Assembly (NCBI RefSeq): GCF_002893095.1
Contig: NZ_PKQQ01000012.1
Location: 53,245 to 117,244, forward strand
Source: Stenotrophomonas sp. VV52
GTDB taxonomy: Bacteria; Pseudomonadota; Gammaproteobacteria; Xanthomonadales; Xanthomonadaceae
Length of the DNA stretch: 64,000 nt
Direction of reading: 5' to 3'
In this document: positions 9,414 to 18,165 of the stretch, in pieces
Position numbering within the stretch: position 1 is the first letter of the stretch
How the letters are laid out: every line of letters begins with the position of its first letter
Translations under genes and position numbers: made by a program
Notes under the pieces: model-generated
What the model was told of the DNA's origin: nothing
Seen by the model: the letters and a program-made list of their open reading frames with translations, nothing else
Databases searched by the model: none

Positions 9414-10418
9414 ATGATTACTCGCAGAAGTTTCCTTGCCACCAGCGTGGGCGCGCTCAGCGTGCCCCTGTTGTCGGCCGGGTGTTCACGTTCCAGCGCC
9501 GCGCCCGGTGGCGCGCGCCTGCTGACGGCCACGGATGTGCACGTGGCCGACTACCCCACCGTGACCGCGGTGAAGTGGATCGGCCAGCAGCTCGAAGAAA
9601 AAACCGGCGGCCGGCTGAAGCTGCGCCAGTACCACTCCGGCCAGCTGGGCCGCGAGTCCGAAGCAATCGACATGGCGCGCTTCGGCGTCATCGACATCAC
9701 CCGCGTGTACGCCGGAGCGCTCAACAATGCGTTCCCGCTGACCCAGGCGCTGTGCCTGCCGTACGTGTTCGAGTCGGTGGCGCACATGCGTCGCGCACTC
9801 GATGGCGGCATCGCCGACGACGTGCTGCGCGGCTTTGAAAGTCGCGGCCTGGTGGGCCTGGCCATCTACGATTCCGGCGCACGCTGCTTCTACAACACCA
9901 AGCATCCGATCGTGGAACCGAAGGACCTGCACGGCCTGAAGCTGCGCGTGGCCTCGTCGGACATCTTCATCCAGCTGATGCGCCTGCTCGGTGCCAACCC
10001 GACCCCGATGTCGCTGGGCGACACCTTCTCGGGCATGGAAACGCACATGATCGACGGTGCGGAAAACAACATGCGCAGCTTCCATTCCAGCCGCCATTTC
10101 GAAGCGGCGCGCTACTGGTCGCAGAGCGATCACTCCTATGCGCCGGACGTGCTGCTGATGTCGCGCCGCACCTTCGAGGAACTCAGCCCGGCCGACCGCC
10201 AGCTGCTGCTGCAGACCGCGCGCGAATCGGTGGGCGTGATGCGCCAGCAGTGGGATGCTTCGGAAAGCACCGCGCGCCAGGCCGTGGCCGACTTCGGCAT
10301 CCAGTTCAACGAGGTCGACATGCCGGCCTTCCGCAAGGCCGCCGACCCGCTTCTGCAGCAGTACCTGCAGCAGCCGGAGCTGGCAGCGCTCACCCGTCGC
10401 ATCCGCGACTTCGCCTGA
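9414..10418 (+). CDS. dctP: TRAP transporter substrate-binding protein (DctP family), lipoprotein-like
   Basis: This 334-residue solute-binding protein carries the DctP signatures GRESEAIDMARFGVIDIT, LPYVF and LKLRVASS with the conserved Arg, and ETHMIDGAENN. The start at 9414 follows GGGAGG and gives MITRRSFLATS and then LLSAGC, combining a twin-arginine-like motif with a lipobox, whereas most DctP proteins are soluble. An upstream in-frame ATG at 9387 is less likely. DctP proteins capture carboxylates, including uronates, in the periplasm. The gene is followed 11 bases later by dctQ. Uronate uptake is inferred from the neighbouring kduI/kduD. Confidence 0.9.
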   Translation: MITRRSFLATSVGALSVPLLSAGCSRSSAAPGGARLLTATDVHVADYPTVTAVKWIGQQLEEKTGGRLKLRQYHSGQLGRESEAIDMARFGVIDITRVYAGALNNAFPLTQALCLPYVFESVAHMRRALDGGIADDVLRGFESRGLVGLAIYDSGARCFYNTKHPIVEPKDLHGLKLRVASSDIFIQLMRLLGANPTPMSLGDTFSGMETHMIDGAENNMRSFHSSRHFEAARYWSQSDHSYAPDVLLMSRRTFEELSPADRQLLLQTARESVGVMRQQWDASESTARQAVADFGIQFNEVDMPAFRKAADPLLQQYLQQPELAALTRRIRDFA

Positions 10419-10429
10419 GGACCACCGCG

Positions 10430-10966
10430 ATGTCAGAGACGACTTCCGAAACCACTGTAGACGTGCGCTCGGCGCCCCAGCGTGCGCTGGACCTGATTGC
10501 CGACATCGCCATCCACATCGCCGTGCTGGCCCTGCTGGGGCTGGTGGTGGTGCAGGGCTGGCAGGTGTTCGCCCGCTATGTGATCAACGATTCGCCGAGC
10601 TGGACCGAGCCGGTCACGCTGCTGCTGCTGGCCACTGCGATGAGCCTGGGGGCGGCCACTGGCGTGCACACACGCCGCCACTTCGGCTTCTTCCTGCTGG
10701 CCGCGCACATGGGCCCAAACCTGCGTCGCGCGGTGGATGTGTTCTGTTCGCTGGTGGTTGCGGTACTGGGCGTGGTCATTGCCTGGTGGGCCGCTGTGCT
10801 GCTGATGGATGGGCTGGACATCAAGGCTGCCGGCGCCAACCTGCCACAGAGCATCAACTACCTGCCGCTGTGCATCGGCGGCGCGCTGATGGCCCTGTTC
10901 GCCTTGAACCAGATCGTGCAGGCCGTGCAACCGGCTGCTGTCGCAGAAGCAGAGGGAGATCGCTGA
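10430..10966 (+). CDS. dctQ: TRAP transporter small membrane subunit (DctQ)
   Basis: The 178-residue protein has four hydrophobic segments (LVVVQGWQVFARYV, VTLLLLATAMSLGAA, VVAVLGVVIAWWAAVLLMD and a last one around YLPLCIGGALMALFAL). That is the expected topology for the small TRAP integral subunit, which couples to the large subunit and supports sodium-driven uptake. It lies between dctP and dctM, with 3 bases before dctM, so the three are certainly co-transcribed. Confidence 0.9.
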   Translation: MSETTSETTVDVRSAPQRALDLIADIAIHIAVLALLGLVVVQGWQVFARYVINDSPSWTEPVTLLLLATAMSLGAATGVHTRRHFGFFLLAAHMGPNLRRAVDVFCSLVVAVLGVVIAWWAAVLLMDGLDIKAAGANLPQSINYLPLCIGGALMALFALNQIVQAVQPAAVAEAEGDR

Positions 10967-10969
10967 GTC

Positions 10970-12253
10970 ATGGGTATTACGATTCTTTTCACTGTCTTCG
11001 CAGTGCTGCTGCTGTTGGGCGTGCCGGTGGCCTACGCACTGGCGGCGGCCGCGCTGGCGACGCTGTGGTACCTGGACCTGCCTACGCTGGTGCTGGTGCA
11101 GCAGATCTCGGCCGGAACCGGCTCGGCGTCGTTGATCGCAATTCCGTTGTTCATCTTCGCCGGCGAAATCATGATGCGCGGCGGCATCTCCGAACGCCTG
11201 ATCGCGCTGGCCTCGTCGCTGGTCGGGCGACTGCGCGGCGGCCTGGGCCAGGTGTCGATCCTGTCCTCGCTGTTCTTCGGCGGCGTGTCCGGCTCGGCGA
11301 TTGCCGACGTGTCGGCGGTCGGCGGCACGATGATTCCGCAGATGGTCAAGCGCGGCTATGACCGCGACTTCGCGGTGAACGTCAGCATCACCGCTGCACT
11401 GGTGGCGCTGCTGGTGCCGCCGTCGCACAACCTGATCCTGTTCTCGGCCGCCGCCGGTGGCGGACTGTCCATCGCCGACCTCTTTGCCGCAGGCATCGCG
11501 CCGGCGCTGCTGATGACGGTGATGCTGATGGTGACCGGCTATGTGGTGGCACGCCGCCGCGGCTACGGCGTGGAGATTTTCCCGGGCTGGCGCGCGGTGC
11601 TGCTGCGCATCGTCTCTGCCCTGCCCGGCCTCGGCCTGGTGGCGCTGATCTTCATCGGTATCCGTGCGGGCATCTTCACCGCGGTGGAAAGTGCGGCCAT
11701 CGCCGTGGTGTATGCGCTGCTGGTGACCACGGTGCTGTACCGCCAGCTCGACTGGCGCGAATTCATGGGCACGGTAACCCATGCCGCGCGCAGCACCGGC
11801 GTGATCCTGTTCGTGATCGCCACCGCAGCGGTGTTCGGCTGGCTGCTGGCCTACCTGCAGGTGCCGGCGGCCGCAGTGGCATTCCTGCAGTCGTTCGCGC
11901 ACAGCCAGTTCATGGTGCTGCTGATGATCGTGGTGATGCTGCTGCTGCTGGGCACCTTCATGGACCTGGCACCGATGATCCTGATCTGCACGCCGATCTT
12001 CCTGCCGGTGGCCAAGGCCTATGGGATCGACCCGATCCACTTCGGCCTGGTGCTGGTGCTGAGCGGTGGCCTGGGCCTGGTGACGCCGCCGGTGGGCTCG
12101 GTGCTGTTCATCGGCACCGCCATCGGCAAGATCAGCGTAGGCGAGAGCATGCGCTCTATCTGGCCGTTCTGGTTCGCCGCGGTGGCCGTGCTGTTGATCG
12201 TGACTTTCTTCCCGCAGCTGTCGCTGTGGTTGCCGGCGCTGCTGCGCGCCTGA
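10970..12253 (+). CDS. dctM: TRAP transporter large permease subunit (DctM)
   Basis: The 427-residue, highly hydrophobic protein has the usual DctM length and about a dozen membrane segments. Family landmarks include IPLFIFAGEIMMRGGISERL, FGGVSGSAIADVSAVGGTM and LLGTFMDLAPMILICTPIF. It forms the sodium-coupled translocation channel of the TRAP system with DctQ. The gene is followed by a UUCG-capped hairpin and then the GH43 gene, so transcription may continue at a reduced level into the glycosidase. Confidence 0.92.
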   Translation: MGITILFTVFAVLLLLGVPVAYALAAAALATLWYLDLPTLVLVQQISAGTGSASLIAIPLFIFAGEIMMRGGISERLIALASSLVGRLRGGLGQVSILSSLFFGGVSGSAIADVSAVGGTMIPQMVKRGYDRDFAVNVSITAALVALLVPPSHNLILFSAAAGGGLSIADLFAAGIAPALLMTVMLMVTGYVVARRRGYGVEIFPGWRAVLLRIVSALPGLGLVALIFIGIRAGIFTAVESAAIAVVYALLVTTVLYRQLDWREFMGTVTHAARSTGVILFVIATAAVFGWLLAYLQVPAAAVAFLQSFAHSQFMVLLMIVVMLLLLGTFMDLAPMILICTPIFLPVAKAYGIDPIHFGLVLVLSGGLGLVTPPVGSVLFIGTAIGKISVGESMRSIWPFWFAAVAVLLIVTFFPQLSLWLPALLRA

Positions 12254-12257
12254 TTGT

Positions 12258-12277
12258 GTGGCGGCTTCGGCCGCCAC
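12258..12277 (+). other. UUCG-tetraloop hairpin between dctM and the GH43 gene
   Basis: An eight-base perfect stem (GTGGCGGC with its complement) is closed by TTCG and has no following T-run. This is an RNA-stabilising or attenuating structure rather than a strong terminator. Confidence 0.55.
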
Positions 12278-12298
12278 GCTGTTGATGGAGAAACACCC

Positions 12299-13882
12299 AT
12301 GCATCTGAAGACCCTGCTGGCCGGGCTGGTGACCGCTGGCCTGTTGCTCACCGGCGCCGCACACGCGGCCGACGCTGCCGCACCCACCTGGAAGCGCGGC
12401 ATCGAAAACCAGCGCCAGGCCGACCTCGGCAACGGCACGTTCCTCAATCCGGTTTTCGCCGGCGACCGCCCGGATCCGTCGGTACTGAAGGATGGGGACG
12501 ACTACTACCTCACCCTGTCCTCGTTCGACGCCTACCCTGGCCTGCCGATCTGGCACTCGCGCGACCTGGTGAACTGGCAGCCGATGGGCCATGCGATCAC
12601 GAAGAACGTCGGTGCGATCTGGGCGCCGGACATCGTCAAGCATGAAGGCCGCTACTACATCTACTTCCCGGCGCGCACCGGCGAAACCCGCAGCAACTTC
12701 GTGGTCTGGTCCGACAGCATCCGCGGGCCGTGGAGCGAGCCGATCGACATCGGCCTGGGCGGCTACATCGATCCCGGCCACGCGGTGGGCGAAGACGGCA
12801 AGCGCTACCTGTTCCTGAGTGGCGGCGCCTACGTGCAGCTGGCCGACGACGGCCTGAGCGTGGTCGGCACGCCCAAGCACGTCTACGACGGCTGGAAGTA
12901 CCCGGAAAGCTGGGACGTGGAGGCGTACGCGCAGGAAGGCCCGAAGATCAATTTCCACAACGGCTGGTACTACATGACCACCGCCGTGGGCGGCACCGCC
13001 GGCCCGCCGACCGGACACATGGTGATCACCGCGCGCTCCCGCTCGATCCATGGGCCGTGGGTGAACGCGCCGAACAACCCGATCACGCGCACCAGGTCGG
13101 CAGCCGAACCGTGGTGGTCGCGCGGCCACGCCACGGTGGTGGAAGGCACCGACGGGCGCTGGTGGATGATCTACCACGGCTATGAGAACGGTTACTGGAC
13201 GTTGGGTCGCCAGGCCCTGCTGGAACCGATCGAGTGGACCGACGACGGCTGGTTCGTGGCCAAGGGCGGCGACCTCGGCCAGCCGCTGGCCAAGCCCTCG
13301 GGCGAATCGGTGGGCCAGCACGGCATGGCGCTGTCGGACGACTTCCGCGGCAGCACGCTGGGCGCACAGTGGAGCTTCTTCAACCCCGCCCAGGACGAGT
13401 ACAAGCGGCTGGGCTTCAGCGCCGACGGCATGACCCTGCAGGGCAAGGGCGACACCCCGCGCGACAGTTCGCCGCTGACCGCCATTGCTGGCGACCAGGC
13501 CTACCAGTTCGAGGTCGAAATGGACATCGAACCCGGCGCGGTGGGCGGTGCCCTGCTCTTCTACAGCGACCGCCTGTACGTGGGCGTGGGCAGCAATGGG
13601 GAGAAGTTCATCATGCACCGCTACGGCGAGGAGCGCCCCACCCGGCTGGAGCCCAGTGCCAAAGGCGGCAAGCTGTGGCTGCGGGTGACCAACAACCGGC
13701 ACATCGTCACGATCCATTCCAGCACCGATGGCAGAACCTGGAAGAAGTACCCGGTTCAGATGGAAGTCTCCGGCTACCATCACAATGTGGCCGGGAAGTT
13801 CCTCGCCCTGAAGCCGGCCCTGTACGCTGCCGGCGACGGCAAGGTCCACTTCCGCCAGTTCCGCTACCGCGCCCTCGATTGA
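12299..13882 (+). CDS. Glycoside hydrolase family 43 protein, exported
   Basis: A 527-residue protein with a clear signal peptide (cleavage near AHA at 21-23). The five-bladed propeller of GH43 follows, with the three expected acidic residues: Asp59 in AGDRPDPS, Asp158 in YIDPGH and Glu213 in AQEGPK. From about residue 340 a beta-sandwich C-terminal domain follows (FRGSTLGAQWSFFNP, DQAYQFEVEMDIEPG), as in beta-xylosidase/arabinofuranosidase-type members. GH43 enzymes release arabinose, xylose or galactose units from plant polysaccharides. The gene lies 45 bases after dctM and just before a LacI-family regulator. Which linkage is cut cannot be read from sequence alone. Confidence 0.9.
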   Translation: MHLKTLLAGLVTAGLLLTGAAHAADAAAPTWKRGIENQRQADLGNGTFLNPVFAGDRPDPSVLKDGDDYYLTLSSFDAYPGLPIWHSRDLVNWQPMGHAITKNVGAIWAPDIVKHEGRYYIYFPARTGETRSNFVVWSDSIRGPWSEPIDIGLGGYIDPGHAVGEDGKRYLFLSGGAYVQLADDGLSVVGTPKHVYDGWKYPESWDVEAYAQEGPKINFHNGWYYMTTAVGGTAGPPTGHMVITARSRSIHGPWVNAPNNPITRTRSAAEPWWSRGHATVVEGTDGRWWMIYHGYENGYWTLGRQALLEPIEWTDDGWFVAKGGDLGQPLAKPSGESVGQHGMALSDDFRGSTLGAQWSFFNPAQDEYKRLGFSADGMTLQGKGDTPRDSSPLTAIAGDQAYQFEVEMDIEPGAVGGALLFYSDRLYVGVGSNGEKFIMHRYGEERPTRLEPSAKGGKLWLRVTNNRHIVTIHSSTDGRTWKKYPVQMEVSGYHHNVAGKFLALKPALYAAGDGKVHFRQFRYRALD

Positions 13883-13923
13883 GTGGGCCGGTAGACTCTT
13901 TCGACCTCTCTCGGTTTGAACAC

Positions 13924-14982
13924 ATGTCACTGCGCAGCAAGAGCGACCCGGCAACGAACGGGTTGACCAAGGGCAAGGCCGCCACGATCAACGACATCGC
14001 GCGGCTGTCGGGTGTTTCCAAGAAAACGGTTTCTCGGATCATCAACAACTCGCCGCTGGTGCGCAAAGACACCCGCGAGAAGGTCGAAACGCTGATGCGC
14101 GAGGTCGGCTACACGCCCGACCCGCTGGCCCGTGGGCTGGCCTTCCGTCGCTCGTTCCTGATCGGCATGGTCTATGACAACCCCACCGCGCAGTACATCG
14201 TGGACATGCAGTACGGCGCGCTGGACGCGCTGCGCGGCTCCAGCTTCGAGCTGGTGGTGCACCCCTGCGACTCGCGCAGCCCCGGCTACATCGAAGGCGT
14301 GCGCCGCTTCGTGCAGCAGCAGAAGCTGCATGCGGTGATCCTGGTCCCCCGTGCTTCGGAAGACCAGGCACTCGTGGACATGCTGGACGAGATCGGCTGC
14401 CGCTTCACCCGCATCGCCTCGGCGGCGCTGGATGAAACCTCGCAGATGGTGGTCACCCACGACCGCGACGGCGCCGCCGAAGCGGCCGATTACCTGCTGT
14501 CGCTGGGCCATCGCGACATCGCGCTGGTCACCGGTCCCAGTGCCTACCGCTCGGCCCACGACCGCACCGCCGGCTTCGTGGAGGCGTTGGCGCAGCGCGG
14601 CATCGAGCTGCCGCCGGGGCGCATCATCGAGGCCGGTTACACCTTCGAGTCCGGCGTGGCCGCCGCAGAGAAGCTGCTGCTGGGCAAGACCCGCCCGACC
14701 GCGATCTTCACCGGAAACGATGAAATGGCCGCCGGTATCTACAAGGTAGCCCTGCGCACCGGAATCAGCATTCCGCGCCAGCTGTCCATCATCGGCTACG
14801 ACGACAGCCCGCTGGCCTCGCGCCTGTGGCCGTCGCTGACCTCGGTGCGCCGCCACACGCGCGACACCGGGCGCACCGCGGCAGCCATGCTGATCCAGCC
14901 CGAGGGCCAGGCCGCGCTGCAGATCGCCAGCGTTCGCCCGCACCTGATCGTTCGCGATTCCTGCCAGCCGCCGGAAGATTGA
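13924..14982 (+). CDS. LacI-family transcriptional regulator
   Basis: The 352-residue protein has the LacI helix-turn-helix and hinge (ATINDIARLSGVSKKTVSRI, residues ~20-40) after a polar N-terminal extension. A periplasmic-binding-type effector domain follows, with NDEMAAGIYKVALRTG and IIGYDDSPLASRLWPSLTSV near the C-terminus. Regulators of this type repress catabolic genes until a sugar or sugar-acid inducer binds. It sits between the GH43 and kduI genes, and an identical 14-bp CCGG-centred site in the kduI and hydratase promoters is its best candidate operator. Similarity to known uronate regulators is inferred from context only. Confidence 0.9.
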   Translation: MSLRSKSDPATNGLTKGKAATINDIARLSGVSKKTVSRIINNSPLVRKDTREKVETLMREVGYTPDPLARGLAFRRSFLIGMVYDNPTAQYIVDMQYGALDALRGSSFELVVHPCDSRSPGYIEGVRRFVQQQKLHAVILVPRASEDQALVDMLDEIGCRFTRIASAALDETSQMVVTHDRDGAAEAADYLLSLGHRDIALVTGPSAYRSAHDRTAGFVEALAQRGIELPPGRIIEAGYTFESGVAAAEKLLLGKTRPTAIFTGNDEMAAGIYKVALRTGISIPRQLSIIGYDDSPLASRLWPSLTSVRRHTRDTGRTAAAMLIQPEGQAALQIASVRPHLIVRDSCQPPED

Positions 14983-15966
<984 letters not shown>

Positions 15967-16032
15967 CCCACACCGCGCCGTCTGCAGCACGCAGGCGGCG
16001 CGCGTCCCGCATTGGATAAGGAACTACCCGTA

Positions 16033-16788
16033 ATGGCTAATCCGTTCAGTCTGGAAGGCAAGATCGCCCTGGTCACCGGTGGCAACACCGGCCTGGGGCA
16101 GGGCATCGCCGTCGCGCTTGCGCAGGCCGGCGCCGACGTCGCAGTCGCCGGCATCGCGCCGCCCACCGAGACCATCGCAAAGATCACCTCGCTGGGCCGC
16201 CGCTGCCTGGCGGTGGAAGCGAACCTGATCAGCATCGAGCCGGTGGAGCGGGTGATCCGCGAAACCGTGGAAGGGCTGGGCGGGCTGGATATCCTGGTCA
16301 ACAACGCCGGCCTGATCCGTCGTGCCGATGCGGTGGACTTCAGCGAGCAGGACTGGGACGACGTGATGAACGTCAACATCAAGTCTGCGTTCTTCATCTC
16401 GCAGGCGGCCGGTCGTCATTTCATCGCGCAGGGCCGCGGCAAGATCATCAACATCGCCTCGATGCTGTCGTTCCAGGGCGGCATCCGCGTGCCGTCGTAC
16501 ACCGCGAGCAAGAGCGGTATCGCCGGCATCACCCGCCTGCTGGCCAATGAGTGGGCCAGCAAGGGCATCAACGTCAACGCGATCGCCCCGGGTTACATGG
16601 CCACCGACAACACCGCCGCGCTGCGCGCCGATGAGGACCGCAACAAGTCCATCCTCGACCGCATTCCGGCCGGGCGTTGGGGTACGCCGGAAGATCTGGC
16701 CGGTACGGCGGTGTTCCTGGCGTCGAGTGCGTCGGATTACGTCAACGGGTCGGTCATTCCGGTAGACGGTGGCTGGTTGGCGAGATAA
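16033..16788 (+). CDS. kduD: 2-dehydro-3-deoxy-D-gluconate 5-dehydrogenase
   Basis: The 251-residue short-chain dehydrogenase has the nucleotide-binding TGGNTGLGQG, the NNAG motif and the catalytic YTASKSG, plus the SMLSFQGG segment typical of KduD. It reduces the KduI product to 2-keto-3-deoxygluconate. It starts MANPFSLEGK and ends WLAR, matching family length. It lies directly downstream of kduI and is co-transcribed with it. No KDG kinase or aldolase is in the window, so the lower pathway must be encoded elsewhere. Confidence 0.95.
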   Translation: MANPFSLEGKIALVTGGNTGLGQGIAVALAQAGADVAVAGIAPPTETIAKITSLGRRCLAVEANLISIEPVERVIRETVEGLGGLDILVNNAGLIRRADAVDFSEQDWDDVMNVNIKSAFFISQAAGRHFIAQGRGKIINIASMLSFQGGIRVPSYTASKSGIAGITRLLANEWASKGINVNAIAPGYMATDNTAALRADEDRNKSILDRIPAGRWGTPEDLAGTAVFLASSASDYVNGSVIPVDGGWLAR

Positions 16789-16794
16789 TGCTTC

Positions 16795-16817
16795 GGTACC
16801 GACCAACGGTCGGTACC
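16795..16817. repeat. Perfect 10-bp-arm palindrome after kduD
   Basis: GGTACCGACC and its complement flank AAC. It resembles GTAG palindromes in architecture but begins GGTAC. It lies 7 bases after the kduD stop and probably acts as a transcript-end structure. Confidence 0.7.
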
Positions 16818-16823
16818 AACCGC

Positions 16824-16892
16824 GTAGCGCCGGGCTCTGCCCGGCCCACGCACCCTGACATCATGCGATCGCCGGGCAGAGCCCGGCGCTAC
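16824..16892. repeat. Inverted pair of GTAG palindromes (GCCGGGC subtype)
   Basis: One copy is headed by GTAG at 16824 on the plus strand, the other by GTAG at 16892 on the minus strand, so the heads point outward. It lies between kduD and the acetylesterase gene. Confidence 0.85.
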
Positions 16893-16903
16893 GGGGCACG
16901 ACC

Positions 16904-18010
16904 ATGCTGCGTTCTTCGTTGTTGCTGTGTCTGTTCCTGCTGGCCACCAGCGCACACGCCGCGCCGCACCGCATTTTCATTGCCGGTGATTCCACTGCCG
17001 CCGAATACGGGCCGGAACGTGCACCGCTGACCGGCTGGGGCCAGGCACTTCCAAGCTATCTGGATCCCGCGCAGTGGGAAGTACGCAACCACGCCAAGGC
17101 CGGGCGCAGTGCGCGCAGCTTCATCGAGGAAAAGCGGCTCGACGCCATTGCCGCCGACATCCAGCCCGGCGACGTACTGCTGATCCAGTTCGGCCACAAC
17201 GACGCCAAGTTCGAAGATCCCACGCGTTACGACGACCCGGACACCGCCTACCCGCAGTACCTGATGCGGTACGTGCAGCTGGCTCGCGACAAGCGCGCTA
17301 CGCCGGTGCTTATCACGCCGGTGGCGCGGCTGCTGTATGACTTCGGTTCGCTGCTGGACACGCACGGGCTGTACACCCAGGCGGTGAAACAGCTGGCCGC
17401 GCGGGAGCAGGTGCCGTTGATCGACCTCAATGCCAGTTCCACGCGCTGGATCCGCGAACTGGGCGAGCAGGGCGCCAAGCCGTACTTCATGTTCGTACCC
17501 GAGCAGAACAAGGCCGACGGCACCCATTTCAGTGCGGCCGGCGCGAATGCGGTGGCGTGCCTGGTGGTGCGTGACTGGCTGGTCCTGAAGCCCGAACTGA
17601 AACCGGCCCTGAAGCGCGACATCGACTGCGACGTGAGCCAGCCCGCAGGGCAGGGAAGCGACCCGGCCAAGCCGTCGCGCGTGGTGCATGAGCGTGACAT
17701 CGCGATCAGCCAGCCTGGCCCGCATGGCGGGGCCGGCCCGACCACGGCGTATCCGTTCTTCGCCGAGGACAAAGACCTGCCGTTCGTGCTGCGCAAGCGC
17801 GTGCTGCACAAGGGCGCGGGCATCGGCCTGCACCCGCAGCACAAGGACGAGATCTATTACATCGTGAGCGGGCAGGGCAGCTACGTGCTGGATGGCAAGC
17901 AGTACGACGTCGCCGCCGGCGATGCGCTGCTGACCCGGGTGGGCAGTCTGCATGCGCTGCAGCAGCGCGGGGAGCAGGATCTGGTGGTGCTGCTTGCGTA
18001 TCCGCGGTAA
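16904..18010 (+). CDS. SGNH rhamnogalacturonan-acetylesterase-like protein with C-terminal cupin
   Basis: The 368-residue secreted protein has a signal peptide ending near AHAAP (~20). The SGNH hydrolase domain (~22-230) shows the nucleophile Ser30 in AGDSTAAE, Asn99 in QFGHNDAKF, and Asp205/His208 in DGTHF, the pattern of CE12 rhamnogalacturonan acetylesterases. After a linker, residues ~245-368 form a cupin (LHPQHKDEIYYIVSGQGSY, PRVGSLHAL-type ending). A catalytic esterase joined to a cupin is unusual; the cupin could bind a sugar acid or metal. It follows kduD after a GTAG pair and very likely belongs to the same pectin-side-chain pathway. Confidence 0.85.
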   Translation: MLRSSLLLCLFLLATSAHAAPHRIFIAGDSTAAEYGPERAPLTGWGQALPSYLDPAQWEVRNHAKAGRSARSFIEEKRLDAIAADIQPGDVLLIQFGHNDAKFEDPTRYDDPDTAYPQYLMRYVQLARDKRATPVLITPVARLLYDFGSLLDTHGLYTQAVKQLAAREQVPLIDLNASSTRWIRELGEQGAKPYFMFVPEQNKADGTHFSAAGANAVACLVVRDWLVLKPELKPALKRDIDCDVSQPAGQGSDPAKPSRVVHERDIAISQPGPHGGAGPTTAYPFFAEDKDLPFVLRKRVLHKGAGIGLHPQHKDEIYYIVSGQGSYVLDGKQYDVAAGDALLTRVGSLHALQQRGEQDLVVLLAYPR

Positions 18011-18054
18011 GGCCACGGCCGGGCAGAGCCCCGGGGGTACCTCTGGACCTACCG

Positions 18055-18091
18055 CTAACCTTCAAAACCTACGCAGAATTTTGAAGTTTAG
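18055..18091. promoter_or_regulatory. Upstream palindrome 1 in front of fic
   Basis: CTAACCTTCAAAA (18055-18067) faces TTTTGAAGTTTAG (18079-18091), matching at 12 of 13 positions with 11 bases between. It is a candidate operator, paired with the perfect palindrome 40 bases on. Confidence 0.6.
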
Positions 18092-18095
18092 TTGC

Positions 18096-18132
18096 CTAAC
18101 CTTCAAAAGCGTGAGAGGCTTTTGAAGGTTAG
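18096..18132. promoter_or_regulatory. Upstream palindrome 2 in front of fic
   Basis: CTAACCTTCAAAAG (18096-18109) and CTTTTGAAGGTTAG (18119-18132) are perfect 14-bp arms around 9 bases, ending 33 bases before the fic start. It repeats the same half-site as palindrome 1. There is no T-run, so an operator is more likely than a terminator. Confidence 0.65.
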
Positions 18133-18165
18133 CAGCCGACCACCTTCCCGGTTCCGGGGTCCAGA

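Noticed and set aside
10433..13954. Minus-strand open frame of over 1100 codons opposite dctQ, dctM and the GH43 gene
   Set aside because: It is antisense to well-supported genes and its residue make-up (His, Gln, Arg-rich) is typical of shadows in GC-rich DNA.
16795..16817. Possible operator palindrome after kduD
   Set aside because: Its position directly after a stop codon and next to a GTAG pair fits a transcript-end repeat better than a regulator site.
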